Assembly: GCA_024642485.1 (NCBI GenBank)
Contig: JAHEAY010000010.1
Coordinates: forward strand, 1 to 38,396
Direction of reading: 5' to 3'
DNA from: Cytophagaceae bacterium
Lineage (GTDB): Bacteria; Bacteroidota; Bacteroidia; Cytophagales; Spirosomataceae
DNA: 38,396 nucleotides
Below the pieces are notes generated by a model that had not been told where the DNA came from, searched no databases, and saw nothing but the letters and a program-made list of their open reading frames with translations. Below are positions 1 to 8,303 of this stretch, in pieces. A program made the position numbers and the translations under genes. Each line of letters opens with the position of its first letter. The stretch's first letter is position 1.

Positions 1-166
1 GAAAAAGTGGCTTTTTCCGATAAATCCCCGTCATTGAAGCGACGCCTTTGGAACCTGCAATGGCAGGATTAATCCCCATGGGTATAAAGGGATAAACCAT
101 GCGCAGGGATTCTTGCTGGGCTTTTGAAGCAAATGCTAGCAATAAAAATAAGGCAAGTTTTCTCAC
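1..166 (-). CDS. PorP/SprF-type type IX secretion membrane protein, N-terminal fragment
   Basis: Only the first 55 codons are in the window; the gene continues past position 1. The reading starts at a GTG (166-164) with a hydrophobic signal peptide (VRKLALFLLLAFASKAQ), followed by a short segment containing INPAIAGSKGVASMTGIYR. This closely resembles the 'NPA-AGS ... G-YR' start of PorP/SprF outer-membrane proteins, which take part in type IX secretion and gliding and often anchor large surface proteins. The GTG start overlaps the TGA stop of the upstream DUF3667 gene (GTGA), so the two are probably translationally coupled. The family call rests on this short motif and the signal peptide only; the barrel portion lies outside the window. 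Confidence 0.7.
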   Translation of the reverse strand, partial: MRKLALFLLLAFASKAQQESLRMVYPFIPMGINPAIAGSKGVASMTGIYRKKPLF

Positions 167-1122
167 AAGCTAAAAAAAGAAAAGACCAATAAGCCAAAGA
201 AAATCCCCATCAGTAATATTTGCTGTAACACAACTGCAAGTAAAAACATGGGAACACTTTTTAACCAACTCAATTGATAAAACCGCTTAAAGGCTAATAA
301 ATAATAAATAAACCAAGCGAAAATTAAACCACTTGAAATCTTACCAAACAATGGAATGGCAGTGGCCAACTGAATAATTCCCAGTATTTCTACAGCAAAA
401 AGCATAATAAATTGACTTGTAGCTATATGTAAAATAAAAATGCCATGATGCATGTAATAATACCCTTTTCGTCGAAGGAAAACCAATTGCAAAACGAATG
501 CCAACAAAGGCAAGGCTACGAACAAAAGCGTCGACATTTTATGGAGCATGGTATCTACCAAAGATTCCAATAGCGCTTCTGAAGTGGTATATTGTTTACC
601 TATGGAATAACCTTGCTTAATCAGCTTTTGCTCAAATTCAGAATCTTGCTCTGTTTTAGGAAGCTTTGATTGGACTTGCAAATAAGCCTCAAAGGTTTTG
701 GGGAATGATTTTTTATCACCCTGAAAGCCATTTTCAAAAACATTCACGGAAGACACCAAACTCTTTTTCGTATTTACTTCATCCTGTTTTAAGATTTTTT
801 CCAAAGGATGAAAAACATAAAACAGACTAATAAAAAAGAAGGCAGAAGTGAATAAATAAAAGCGAATGGGATGTAGATAAACGGTTCTTTTGCCATGTAG
901 GTATTCAGAGGATAAAAAACCCGGTTTTAGAAAAAGCTGCTTAATCGTGGTGAATAATTTACCATCATAGTGAAAAATATCTTCTACAAAATGAATCAAC
1001 AAACTCCAAAAGGATTCATGAGGTTCACGATTTTCTTGACCGCAGTACGAACAAAAACGATCATGTACGTTTTGTCCACAATTAAGACAGGTTTGCTCTT
1101 GGCGTAAGGATGTATGTGACAT
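163..1122 (-). CDS. DUF3667 family zinc-ribbon membrane protein
   Basis: The 319-residue protein opens with a zinc ribbon formed by two pairs of cysteines (CLNCG near residue 13 and CSYCG near residue 24). Next comes the conserved DUF3667 stretch with FHYDGKLFTTIKQLFLKPG and the YLHPIRFYLFTSAFFF membrane entry. Further membrane segments follow in the C-terminal half (about residues 195-215, 225-250, 260-280 and 290-319). A charged soluble stretch lies between residues 105 and 190. Family members are common in Bacteroidota and have no established function. It is divergent from htpG, and its stop overlaps the start of the PorP/SprF-like gene, so the pair is probably one transcript. The ATG start is well placed just before the zinc ribbon. 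Confidence 0.85.
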   Translation of the reverse strand: MSHTSLRQEQTCLNCGQNVHDRFCSYCGQENREPHESFWSLLIHFVEDIFHYDGKLFTTIKQLFLKPGFLSSEYLHGKRTVYLHPIRFYLFTSAFFFISLFYVFHPLEKILKQDEVNTKKSLVSSVNVFENGFQGDKKSFPKTFEAYLQVQSKLPKTEQDSEFEQKLIKQGYSIGKQYTTSEALLESLVDTMLHKMSTLLFVALPLLAFVLQLVFLRRKGYYYMHHGIFILHIATSQFIMLFAVEILGIIQLATAIPLFGKISSGLIFAWFIYYLLAFKRFYQLSWLKSVPMFLLAVVLQQILLMGIFFGLLVFSFFSL

Positions 1123-1183
1123 AAAATTTCTGACAATATGACATTCCGAATGATTTTGGACTCAGATTTGAACCATCGGTTTC

Positions 1184-1191
1184 CAAATTTA
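1184..1191 (-). promoter_or_regulatory. Possible -7 element (TAAATTTG) for the DUF3667 gene
   Basis: The minus strand reads TAAATTTG, an exact match to the Bacteroidota -7 consensus TAnnTTTG, about 60 bases before the DUF3667 start. No convincing -33 TTG lies at the usual distance, so this is a consensus match in a plausible place and not a proven promoter. Confidence 0.35.
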
Positions 1192-1213
1192 TGATTTTTA
1201 ATCTCAATTAAAC

Positions 1214-3028
1214 ATGAAAGAAACAGGTAACATCTCCATTCACACTGAGAACATCTTCCCTATTATCAAGAAATTTCTCTATTCGGACCACGAGATTTTC
1301 CTTCGTGAGTTGGTTTCCAATGCGGTAGACGCCACCCAAAAAATTAAGCGATTGAGCTCCATAGGTGAATTCAATGGCGAATTGGGTGATTTAAAAGTGC
1401 AGGTAAGCATCGACAAAGACAAGAAAACAATCACGATTTCCGACAACGGAATCGGGATGACTGCCGAAGAAATTAAAAAATACATTAATCAAATCGCCTT
1501 CTCAGGCGCCACAGAATTTGTGGAGAAATACAAAGACCAAGGCGAGGACAAAGGAATCATCGGTCATTTTGGCTTAGGATTCTATTCTGCTTTCATGGTT
1601 GCCAAAGAAGTGGAAATCATTTCGAAATCCTATCAAGATGGCGCCGAAGCAGCTCGTTGGATTTGCGATGGTTCAACCGAATATTCGATTAGTTCTGCCA
1701 AAAAGAAAACACGCGGAACAGATATCATTCTACACATTGCGGAAGACTCTGAGGAATTCTTGGAAGAATATCGCTTGAAATCCATCTTGGAAAAGTATGG
1801 CAAGTTCTTACCGATGCCGATTGAATTTCAAGAGAAAATTATCAACAACCCAAATCCGATTTGGACGAAGTCTCCTTCCGATTTAACAGACGAAGATTAC
1901 CTACAATTCTACGATGAATTGTATCCAATGCAAGAAAAGCCCTTATTCTGGATTCATTTAAACGTGGATTACCCATTCAACCTAACAGGTATTTTATACT
2001 TCCCGAAAGTGAAGAATGAAATGCAGTTGCAGCGTGAAAAGATCCAATTATATAGCCGCCAAGTCTTCATCACCGACGAAGTCAAAGACATCGTACCCGA
2101 ATTCTTGATGTTGTTGCATGGAGTCATTGATTCACCGGATATTCCATTGAACGTGTCTCGTTCCTTCTTACAAGCGGATTCAAATGTCAAGAAAATCAAT
2201 TCGTACATCACGAAAAAAGTTGCGGATAAATTGGCCGACCTATTCAAGGCTGACCGTGCAGCATTCGAAGAGAAATTCGCGAATATTGGCTTATTCGTCA
2301 AATACGGAATGATTTCCGATGAAAAATTCATGGAACGCGCAACAAATTTTTGCTTAGTTCAAGATACGAATGACAAATATTTTACGTTAGACGAATACGC
2401 TGAAGAGGTTCAGGCAGCACAAACGGATAAAGATGGCAACAAAGTCTATCTCTATACGACTGACGAACAACAGCAAGATGCCTTTATTCAATCCGCCAAA
2501 CAAAAAGAGTACTCGGTATTACGACTTGATTCCTTAATCGATAGTCATTTCATTCAAGCCATGGAAGCCAAATTGGAGAAAACCCAATGGAAGCGTGTGG
2601 ATGCAGACCGAATTGATAAATTAATTGATACAGGAATCAACTTAGAAGCCATTCTGAGCGATACACAAAAAGAAAGTGTCAAGAAAGTCTTCGAAGAAAC
2701 CCTGAATGACAAACAAAAAGTCGTAGCTGTTGAGGCCATGTCACCAGACGAATTACCAGCCATTGTTACCCAAAATGAGTTCATGCGTCGCATGAGTGAA
2801 ATGTCGAAAAACGGTGGAGGTATGGGTATGTTTGGGGCGATGCCGACAACCTATAATATCACGGTCAATGCGAATCACCCGTTGATTGGTAAATTAGCGA
2901 GCTTAGAATCTGAAGAAGAGCAAAAATCCTTGGCGAAACAAATCTCAGATTTGGCTTTACTATCACAAAATTTATTGACAGGAGCTGATTTGACAGCGTT
3001 TATTAAGCGAACGATTGCTAATCAATAG
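1214..3028 (+). CDS. htpG: Molecular chaperone HtpG (bacterial Hsp90)
   Basis: This 604-residue protein is a complete Hsp90-type ATP-dependent chaperone acting in the cytoplasm. The N-terminal GHKL ATPase domain shows the Hsp90 opening with E32 and N36 (ELVSNAVDA), the ATP-lid motif DNGIGM near residue 77 and GHFGLGFYS near residue 117. The middle domain includes NVSRSFLQAD, a hallmark of the family. The C-terminal dimerisation region runs to residue 604. Length is slightly below the roughly 620 residues of the E. coli protein, normal for this phylum. The gene stands alone, divergent from the DUF3667 gene, and is closed by the hairpin at 3224-3259. I saw no clear heat-shock operator in the 91-base upstream gap. 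Confidence 0.98.
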   Translation: MKETGNISIHTENIFPIIKKFLYSDHEIFLRELVSNAVDATQKIKRLSSIGEFNGELGDLKVQVSIDKDKKTITISDNGIGMTAEEIKKYINQIAFSGATEFVEKYKDQGEDKGIIGHFGLGFYSAFMVAKEVEIISKSYQDGAEAARWICDGSTEYSISSAKKKTRGTDIILHIAEDSEEFLEEYRLKSILEKYGKFLPMPIEFQEKIINNPNPIWTKSPSDLTDEDYLQFYDELYPMQEKPLFWIHLNVDYPFNLTGILYFPKVKNEMQLQREKIQLYSRQVFITDEVKDIVPEFLMLLHGVIDSPDIPLNVSRSFLQADSNVKKINSYITKKVADKLADLFKADRAAFEEKFANIGLFVKYGMISDEKFMERATNFCLVQDTNDKYFTLDEYAEEVQAAQTDKDGNKVYLYTTDEQQQDAFIQSAKQKEYSVLRLDSLIDSHFIQAMEAKLEKTQWKRVDADRIDKLIDTGINLEAILSDTQKESVKKVFEETLNDKQKVVAVEAMSPDELPAIVTQNEFMRRMSEMSKNGGGMGMFGAMPTTYNITVNANHPLIGKLASLESEEEQKSLAKQISDLALLSQNLLTGADLTAFIKRTIANQ

Positions 3029-3032
3029 TGTC

Positions 3033-3218
3033 GAGACGCGATACCTAAAAAGCCCCAGACTAAAGTCTGGGGTTATCCTAATTCTTTTATAACCCTAGGC
3101 TTCAGCCTAGGGAGTAGACGAGATACCTAAAAAGCCCCAGACTAAAGTCTGGGGTTACAATAATTCTTTTATAACCCTAGGCTTTAGCCTAGGGAGTAGA
3201 CGCGAAGTATCGCGTCTC
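3033..3218. repeat. Nested palindromic repeat element with two 82-bp tandem modules
   Basis: An outer inverted repeat GAGACGCGATAC (3033-3044) pairs exactly with GTATCGCGTCTC (3207-3218). Between them lie two direct copies of an 82-bp module starting at 3041 and 3123. Each module holds two perfect hairpins: CCCCAGAC-TAAA-GTCTGGGG (3053-3072 and its copy) and CCCTAGGC-TT(C/T)A-GCCTAGGG (3093-3112 and its copy). The copies differ at only a few positions, one of them in the loop of the second hairpin. The architecture resembles REP/BIME-type extragenic palindromes. No coding sequence overlaps it. Confidence 0.85.
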
Positions 3219-3223
3219 TACAG

Positions 3224-3259
3224 AACCTGGATGGAATGACTTCCATCCAGGTTTTTTTT
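3224..3259 (+). terminator. Rho-independent terminator of htpG
   Basis: A perfect 13-bp stem (AACCTGGATGGAA / TTCCATCCAGGTT) with the 4-base loop TGAC is followed by an uninterrupted T run (3252-3259). On the minus strand there is no T run, so it serves htpG. It lies beyond the palindromic repeat element, and its T tail reaches the stop codon of the convergent T9SS gene. Confidence 0.9.
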
Positions 3260-3857
3260 ATACCCCTTTCCGAACAATGATTTTCTTTGTAGCGACCGAG
3301 CGGCCATCTATCGACAATTGATATAGATACATCCCTGAGGAAAAATCGCGTAAGGAAATACGCAATGTTTTTTGATCTCTGTCAAGGGAAAATTCCTTCA
3401 CTTGTTCTCCCAATACATTAAAAAAGCCTATTCGCAATTCCTGATTGCCTACAACCTGATAATCGATATCCAAAAAATCAGAAGCTGGATTAGGATAGGC
3501 ATGCGAAACTTGAATACGGTCATTTAAAAACAAGTAATTCGGATTGTTGCTATTCTCTTCGACTAATTTACGATCCTGAACCTGCCCTACGATGTTCGTC
3601 GAAGAAGCTTTCGCAAAACTTGTCTTCATGATTTGCGTTAGGTATGAATTCTGCTTTAAATCAAGATTAGTCTGCAAAGCAGGATTCACATGAAATGAAC
3701 GCTTAGCCAATAAAATTGGCAAAGTCACGCGCTGTGCTGTTCGTTGAATACTTAGTCTAGATTTCGATTTCCCCTCATTTTGAGCATGCAGAAATACTGG
3801 GCCAAGAAAGCCGAGCAGCAATGCGAAAAAGAAAGTATGACGTAAAGTTTGAATCAT
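3258..3857 (-). CDS. Short secreted protein with type IX C-terminal sorting domain
   Basis: The 199-residue protein has a signal peptide (about residues 1-25, ending LHAQ) and a C-terminal T9SS type A sorting domain from about residue 115. Marks of that domain are the YPNPASDFLDIDY opening, FNVLGEQVKEF, the SSGMYLYQL beta-strand motif and the basic end KKIIVRKG. It should therefore cross the outer membrane by type IX secretion. Between these two signals only about 90 residues remain, with no recognised enzymatic or adhesive domain. The gene is convergent with htpG and has its own probable promoter upstream. The cargo portion is of unknown function. Confidence 0.85.
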   Translation of the reverse strand: MIQTLRHTFFFALLLGFLGPVFLHAQNEGKSKSRLSIQRTAQRVTLPILLAKRSFHVNPALQTNLDLKQNSYLTQIMKTSFAKASSTNIVGQVQDRKLVEENSNNPNYLFLNDRIQVSHAYPNPASDFLDIDYQVVGNQELRIGFFNVLGEQVKEFSLDRDQKTLRISLRDFSSGMYLYQLSIDGRSVATKKIIVRKGV

Positions 3858-3873
3858 AAGGAAATCGAATGTT

Positions 3874-3881
3874 CAAATGTA
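3874..3881 (-). promoter_or_regulatory. Probable -7 element (TACATTTG) for the T9SS-sorted protein
   Basis: The minus strand reads TACATTTG, an exact TAnnTTTG match 16 bases before the ATG at 3857, implying a leader of about 10 bases. A T-rich stretch lies upstream, but no clean -33 TTG. Confidence 0.45.
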
Positions 3882-3950
3882 ATTCATTGGCGCATAGAAA
3901 AAACGCAACAATAGGTAAACGGTCAAAATCCAGTGACAAAAAGCCGAATT

Positions 3951-5489
3951 TTAAGGTTTTTTAACAGCGGGAGCCTGACCAACGCGCTCCATGATCATCG
4001 GCAAGGTGATTTTTTCTTTTGAGCGCCAATTAAATCCATCCAAATATTCGAGCTCATCTTTCCACTCCTTGGGAGGCACGAACTTGGCTTCAGGTTTCGT
4101 GATAAACGATATCTTATTGATTTTATTTTCTAGAAAAAAGAGGTTCATCCGACTGCATTCGACGCGATTCAAGCCTGTTGTATTTTTCTTATCATCCATG
4201 ACATAGTATACACTTTCTCCATTGCCATCCACTTGGACTTTCTTCAATCGGGAATCATCCGCAAAAAATACCCACATTTTGCGTCCCTTAATTTGATTAT
4301 AATGAGACGCAGAATCTTTGGAAATCACAAAGGAATGACCGCGTAAACGCATCTCACGCATTTTTTGATTGGTCATGTACATGGAAACCGAATCAGCCTG
4401 CAATTGGGAATCATTCGTCCATAGTAAAGGCTTTTGGTAAAAGTGAATAACCGAATCCTTGGTGTCATAACCGAGCGAATCACACTTCCCAGAGAAGTCA
4501 GATTTATAGATCAACACATGTTTGTAGGCATACAATTTTCGCGTTGAGTCCGTCTTATTTTGCATCGAAACCAAGGTATCAGCAGTCAAATACAAGGTGT
4601 CCTTTTCACCAATATTCCGCATCAACGCATGTCCATAGACCCGCGTGATTCCTGTTTTCCCTGCATATCGACCATGATCACCGGTTAAAACAACCTTTTG
4701 TTTTTGGCTTAAAAATTCAACACGTCCACGTGCTACCCCAATCTGTGTGGGGCTATCGTAAAACAGGGTATCGGCTGAAAGGATGTATTCGTCGGTTTTG
4801 GCGGTGGACCGACCGGTAAAATTAGAAACTTTGGTTTGCGTATTGTAAAAACCGGCGTTTGTTAAAACGGTATCCTTCTTTGTGATAATTTCCGTAGGCG
4901 CTATAAAATAAGCTTCTTTCGAAGCGGTGTTGTATTTAAGTGAATCTGCTTGCAATTTTCCACCCTCCTTGTCTAGAACACGAACTTTTTCTTTGAATAA
5001 AAAGTTTTTGGTAACTGTATTGTAGAACCCTTCTTTACTTGATAAAGTTGATTTCTTATCCACAATCTTTGCACCCGAATGGTAAATAGCCATCCGAGAG
5101 TTCATGTCATAATCTAGTTTATTCGTCGTTAGAATAATCGTATGATCGTCTAACTTGACCTTTCCGGAAATATAGGCCTGCCGCGTATCCCCGATGTACA
5201 CTGCTGTATCACCCGTTATCGTCACCGTATCCGCTTGAATAATTTTCACGTGTCCATAAGCTTCCACATTATTCGTGGTACTATTTAGAACTGCTTGATC
5301 GCATGCCAATGTTGTCGTTCCTTGTCGCAAAAAAACACGACCAATCAACGTTTTGCGCATTATTAACTCTTGTTGCATGCCATTGAGGCTGTCGGCGCGA
5401 ATGACCTCCAACTGGCTTTGCGCGAGCAAGGAAGCTGGAAGCATCAAAAAGAAAAAGAGGAATAATCCGTATTTTTGCCGCATGTTCAT
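3951..5489 (-). CDS. OstA-like LPS-transport (LptA/LptD N-terminal type) protein
   Basis: The 512-residue protein begins with a signal peptide (about residues 1-23, ...SLLAQ) and contains the repeated beta-jellyroll pattern of OstA/LptA-like proteins. Segments such as ACDQAVLNSTTNNVEAYGHVK, KLQADSLKYNTASKEAYF and LSADTLFYDSPTQIGVARG recur through the chain, as in LPS-binding periplasmic bridges. Such proteins are thought to carry lipopolysaccharide across the periplasm. There is no C-terminal LptD barrel, so this is the soluble OstA-like type common in Bacteroidota. The start can be 5489 or an ATG two codons later; both keep the signal peptide. It is divergent from tilS with a 51-base gap. 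Confidence 0.85.
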   Translation of the reverse strand: MNMRQKYGLFLFFFLMLPASLLAQSQLEVIRADSLNGMQQELIMRKTLIGRVFLRQGTTTLACDQAVLNSTTNNVEAYGHVKIIQADTVTITGDTAVYIGDTRQAYISGKVKLDDHTIILTTNKLDYDMNSRMAIYHSGAKIVDKKSTLSSKEGFYNTVTKNFLFKEKVRVLDKEGGKLQADSLKYNTASKEAYFIAPTEIITKKDTVLTNAGFYNTQTKVSNFTGRSTAKTDEYILSADTLFYDSPTQIGVARGRVEFLSQKQKVVLTGDHGRYAGKTGITRVYGHALMRNIGEKDTLYLTADTLVSMQNKTDSTRKLYAYKHVLIYKSDFSGKCDSLGYDTKDSVIHFYQKPLLWTNDSQLQADSVSMYMTNQKMREMRLRGHSFVISKDSASHYNQIKGRKMWVFFADDSRLKKVQVDGNGESVYYVMDDKKNTTGLNRVECSRMNLFFLENKINKISFITKPEAKFVPPKEWKDELEYLDGFNWRSKEKITLPMIMERVGQAPAVKKP

Positions 5490-5499
5490 CGCGAATCGT

Positions 5500-5507
5500 T
5501 AATTTCG
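5500..5507 (+). promoter_or_regulatory. Near-consensus -7 element (TAATTTCG) upstream of tilS
   Basis: TAATTTCG matches TAnnTTTG at all but one position and lies 33 bases before the preferred tilS start. A TTTTTG at 5472-5477 could be the -33 element, at slightly long spacing (22 bases). It is a plausible but unproven promoter. Confidence 0.35.
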
Positions 5508-5540
5508 CATCTTCAATTGAACGCGCAATTTACCAATTTT

Positions 5541-6872
5541 ATGCTGGAAGATTTCATCCATTTTATCCAAAAAGAGAATTTATTTCAACCCGAAGACAAA
5601 ATCCTAATCGCAGTTAGCGGAGGAATTGATTCAGTGGTTTTGGCCAAACTATTTTCGTTGGCAAAATTCAATTTTGGAATTGCCCATGTGAATTTCAGTT
5701 TGCGTGGTGAAGAATCGCTAGCCGATGAGGTATTTGTTAAGAAATTTGCCAAAACGCTTAAGGTTGACTACCACAGTATCGTTTTTGATACCAAAGCCTT
5801 TGCAGAGAAAGAAAAGATTTCCACGCAAATGGCAGCGCGATTGTTGCGATACAATTGGTTTGAGGAAATCCGCCAACAAGCTGGATACCAATATATTGCG
5901 ACGGCACATCATCAAATGGACAGTGCCGAAACGGTATTGATCAACTTAACGCGAGGAAGTGGTTTGGCAGGATTCCATGGCATACCCGTGAAAAATGGGC
6001 ATATCATCCGACCAATGCTATTCGCCAACCAAGAACAAATATTCGATTTTGTAGTGGAGAAACATTTGGCATGGCGGGAGGATTCATCCAATGAATCCAC
6101 GAAATACCAGCGGAATTTCATTCGTCATGAAATCATGCCCAAGTTTCAAGAGCTCAATTCAACCTTTGATGAAACCTTAGCACAAACGAGTGAGCGAATT
6201 CGGGATATAGAAGCCTGGATTCAAGAAGAATACGCGATGTGGCAAGAGTCCAATATTAAGAGTGACACAGCTAATAATTTATTTGTTCAATTAAACGCGA
6301 AGTCGGCCCGAGAAAAAGTCATGCAACAGCGCTGGCTCCAAAGTTTAGCATTCAACGGAGATCAAATCGCTCAAATCACGAATCACCCAGCGGATAAAGT
6401 AGGCAAGATTTTCGAATCCCCGTTATATACATTGAACATCGACCGCAACCAATGGGTCTTAAGCCCCAAGGACCAGTCGGAATACAAACCCATCTTAGTT
6501 CAAGAAGAAGACGAAATCATCGACTTGGGTTCGCAGGAATTACATATTTATGTAGAGGAAAAAACGGCTGATTTCAAAGTTCCGACTGAAGCAAATATTG
6601 CATGTCTCGATGCTGATAGCTTAACATTTCCACTTGAAATCAGAAAGACGCAAGAAGGTGATTGGTTTTGTCCGCTGGGTATGAATTCCAAGAAGCTAAT
6701 TTCTGACTTCCTAACGGACAAAAAAGTGGCATTGAATATTAAAAAGGCCACCTTATTAATGTTAAGCAAAGGTTCTGTTGCTTGGATAGTAGGTCAACGC
6801 ATTGATAACCGATTCAAAGTTTCAGATAAAACGGAGACGGTGATGATTTTTGAATTAAAGTCGAAGGTTTAG
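5541..6872 (+). CDS. tilS: tRNA(Ile)-lysidine synthetase
   Basis: TilS converts C34 of tRNA-Ile(CAU) to lysidine, using ATP and lysine, so that AUA is read as isoleucine. The protein carries the PP-loop SGGIDS near residue 27, a family-typical N-terminal ATPase domain (ATAHHQMDSAETVLINLTRGSG, DSSNESTKYQRNFIRHEIMP) and a C-terminal TilS domain with DWFCPLGM, SDFLTDKK and a final GQRIDNRFKV. I prefer the ATG at 5541 (443 residues), because the frame upstream to 5475 would run into the start of the divergent OstA-like gene and adds residues unlike the family. It is convergent with porD, with a hairpin in between. Confidence 0.95.
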   Translation: MLEDFIHFIQKENLFQPEDKILIAVSGGIDSVVLAKLFSLAKFNFGIAHVNFSLRGEESLADEVFVKKFAKTLKVDYHSIVFDTKAFAEKEKISTQMAARLLRYNWFEEIRQQAGYQYIATAHHQMDSAETVLINLTRGSGLAGFHGIPVKNGHIIRPMLFANQEQIFDFVVEKHLAWREDSSNESTKYQRNFIRHEIMPKFQELNSTFDETLAQTSERIRDIEAWIQEEYAMWQESNIKSDTANNLFVQLNAKSAREKVMQQRWLQSLAFNGDQIAQITNHPADKVGKIFESPLYTLNIDRNQWVLSPKDQSEYKPILVQEEDEIIDLGSQELHIYVEEKTADFKVPTEANIACLDADSLTFPLEIRKTQEGDWFCPLGMNSKKLISDFLTDKKVALNIKKATLLMLSKGSVAWIVGQRIDNRFKVSDKTETVMIFELKSKV

Positions 6873-6920
6873 CACATCCTTGGGTCATGTTTTTAGGCAA
6901 ATTTTCATGCATACCTCAGC

Positions 6921-6955
6921 TACCTTTGGCAAACCTTGGAGGATTGCCAAAGGTA
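6921..6955. repeat. Perfect 12-bp inverted repeat between tilS and porD
   Basis: TACCTTTGGCAA (6921-6932) is followed after 11 bases by its exact reverse complement (6944-6955). It sits in the 122-base gap between the convergent ends of tilS and porD. No T run follows on either strand, so it is not a classical intrinsic terminator, though it may still separate the two transcripts. Each arm contains a TACCTTTG, a match to the -7 consensus that may be coincidental. Confidence 0.7.
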
Positions 6956-6994
6956 AAGGTGAAAAAGGACTTCATTTCCTCTAAAACTGATAAT

Positions 6995-7903
6995 CTACCT
7001 GATTAATTTGCGATAACTCTCTGTCCGAATCGGATCGAGTAAACTTAAATAGGCAAAGGCTTGTTGGCGCTCAGACACGCCCGCCTCATCCAAAATAGAA
7101 AAGATCTCCTCACTTTTGGCATCAAAAAACACGCGAATACTCGCTGCGCCTGGACGTATCTGATTGATCTGTCGAATCTGCATTAACAAATCCAAAATAC
7201 CTTTACGTGCCTCATCCGGCTTATCCTTAAACGTATCCAAATACAAACGGTGGTAAGTATAATTCACATCACGAATCCCTTGGATTTGTTGGTTCATCAA
7301 ATTCTCCGAAATTGCAAAGCGAGAACGAATATCCGATGCATTTCCCCAGCCTGTTCCTGAATTTTGGGCTAGATTCGTCAAATTAACCAATTTTTGTACA
7401 AAGGCCTCTCCCCCATGTAATCCCATCGAATCATAATGATAAGCCAATGATAAATAGGCATAATAGGCCATCAATGAGCTCAAGTTATCAATAAAACTAT
7501 TGTCATTGTAGGTGATTGGCGTACCCAACTGGTACTTGAAATTGAAATTTTTATCAACCATATTCAAAATGACCGTCTCATAGGAAGTTCCAAAAACAGG
7601 ACGCAGGACTTGAATACGAGCATTGGCCTCAAAATCACCTTGTGAACTCGCCTTAGTCAATAAAAGATTGATGTTAACCTTGATTTTTTCTTCGGGCGCA
7701 AAATTATCATTAGACCAACGGCGGTTGGACAAAAAATCTTGAAGTGTACGCTGAAGTTCGGAATAGATTTGCGAGGTTCCTCGCTGCTGATCGAGCTGCA
7801 ATTGCTCGGTGTTAATCGTAACAGTTGCCTGTAGTTCTTGGGCTTTTGTAACCCAAGAACCGAGACATAGAATCGCGAATAAAAATATGCGAATGGATTT
7901 CAT
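6995..7903 (-). CDS. porD: DUF4835 family protein, PorD-like type IX secretion component
   Basis: The 302-residue protein has a signal peptide (about residues 1-21, ...VTKAQ) and the DUF4835 features: ELQATVTINTEQL near the start, RTLQDFLSNRRW, the repeated YYAYLSLAYHYDS motif and the YRLYLDTFKDKPDEAR-like C-terminal region. In gliding and secreting Bacteroidota this family includes PorD, needed for type IX secretion and presumed periplasmic. It follows the omega-subunit gene by 21 bases on the same strand and is the last gene of the long minus-strand run. The symbol reflects family membership; function in this organism is inferred. Confidence 0.85.
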   Translation of the reverse strand: MKSIRIFLFAILCLGSWVTKAQELQATVTINTEQLQLDQQRGTSQIYSELQRTLQDFLSNRRWSNDNFAPEEKIKVNINLLLTKASSQGDFEANARIQVLRPVFGTSYETVILNMVDKNFNFKYQLGTPITYNDNSFIDNLSSLMAYYAYLSLAYHYDSMGLHGGEAFVQKLVNLTNLAQNSGTGWGNASDIRSRFAISENLMNQQIQGIRDVNYTYHRLYLDTFKDKPDEARKGILDLLMQIRQINQIRPGAASIRVFFDAKSEEIFSILDEAGVSERQQAFAYLSLLDPIRTESYRKLIR

Positions 7904-7924
7904 ATGAAATCAAACGAAAAAAGA

Positions 7925-8251
7925 TTAGTTTTCGTCTGTTCCCTCTGTGCGTGCTCTGAAATCTACTTTGTCAGCCAAAAACTCGTCGATAGCTATCGCA
8001 CTTGGCTTTGGCATACGCTCATAGTATTTCGAGATTTCGATCTGCTCACGGTTTTCAAAAATCTCCTCCAAATTATCTACAGACGAAGCAAACTCAGATA
8101 ATTTACCTGATAATTCCTCCTTCATTTTGCTTGAAATCTGACGAGCACGTTGTCCAATAATGGAAATAGACTCATATGTATTACCTGTCTTTGCAGCAAT
8201 TTTATCTACATCACGCGTAATGATCGATGGATTGGTTTGGATCTTAGACAT
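7925..8251 (-). CDS. rpoZ: RNA polymerase omega subunit (Bacteroidota type)
   Basis: The 108-residue protein matches the Bacteroidota omega/Rpb6-like family: ITRDVDKIAAKTGNTYESISIIGQRARQIS carries the helix that clamps the beta-prime C terminus (compare ARQ in E. coli omega). The charged middle section and the YYERMPKPSAIAIDEFLADK tail are also typical. It acts in RNA polymerase assembly. It lies between bamD (52-base gap, with its own probable promoter) and porD (21-base gap). This bamD-rpoZ neighbourhood is conserved in the phylum. Confidence 0.9.
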   Translation of the reverse strand: MSKIQTNPSIITRDVDKIAAKTGNTYESISIIGQRARQISSKMKEELSGKLSEFASSVDNLEEIFENREQIEISKYYERMPKPSAIAIDEFLADKVDFRARTEGTDEN

Positions 8252-8275
8252 CTCTTTGAATTTTAATTAAGGTTG

Positions 8276-8283
8276 CAAAAATA
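8276..8283 (-). promoter_or_regulatory. Probable internal -7 element (TATTTTTG) for rpoZ-porD
   Basis: The minus strand reads TATTTTTGCA, an exact TAnnTTTG match in the 52-base bamD-rpoZ gap. It would start a transcript about 20 bases before the rpoZ ATG. A GTTT lies 17 bases upstream as a weak -33. Confidence 0.45.
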
Positions 8284-8303
8284 AGATAATTTTCTGAAAT
8301 AAA

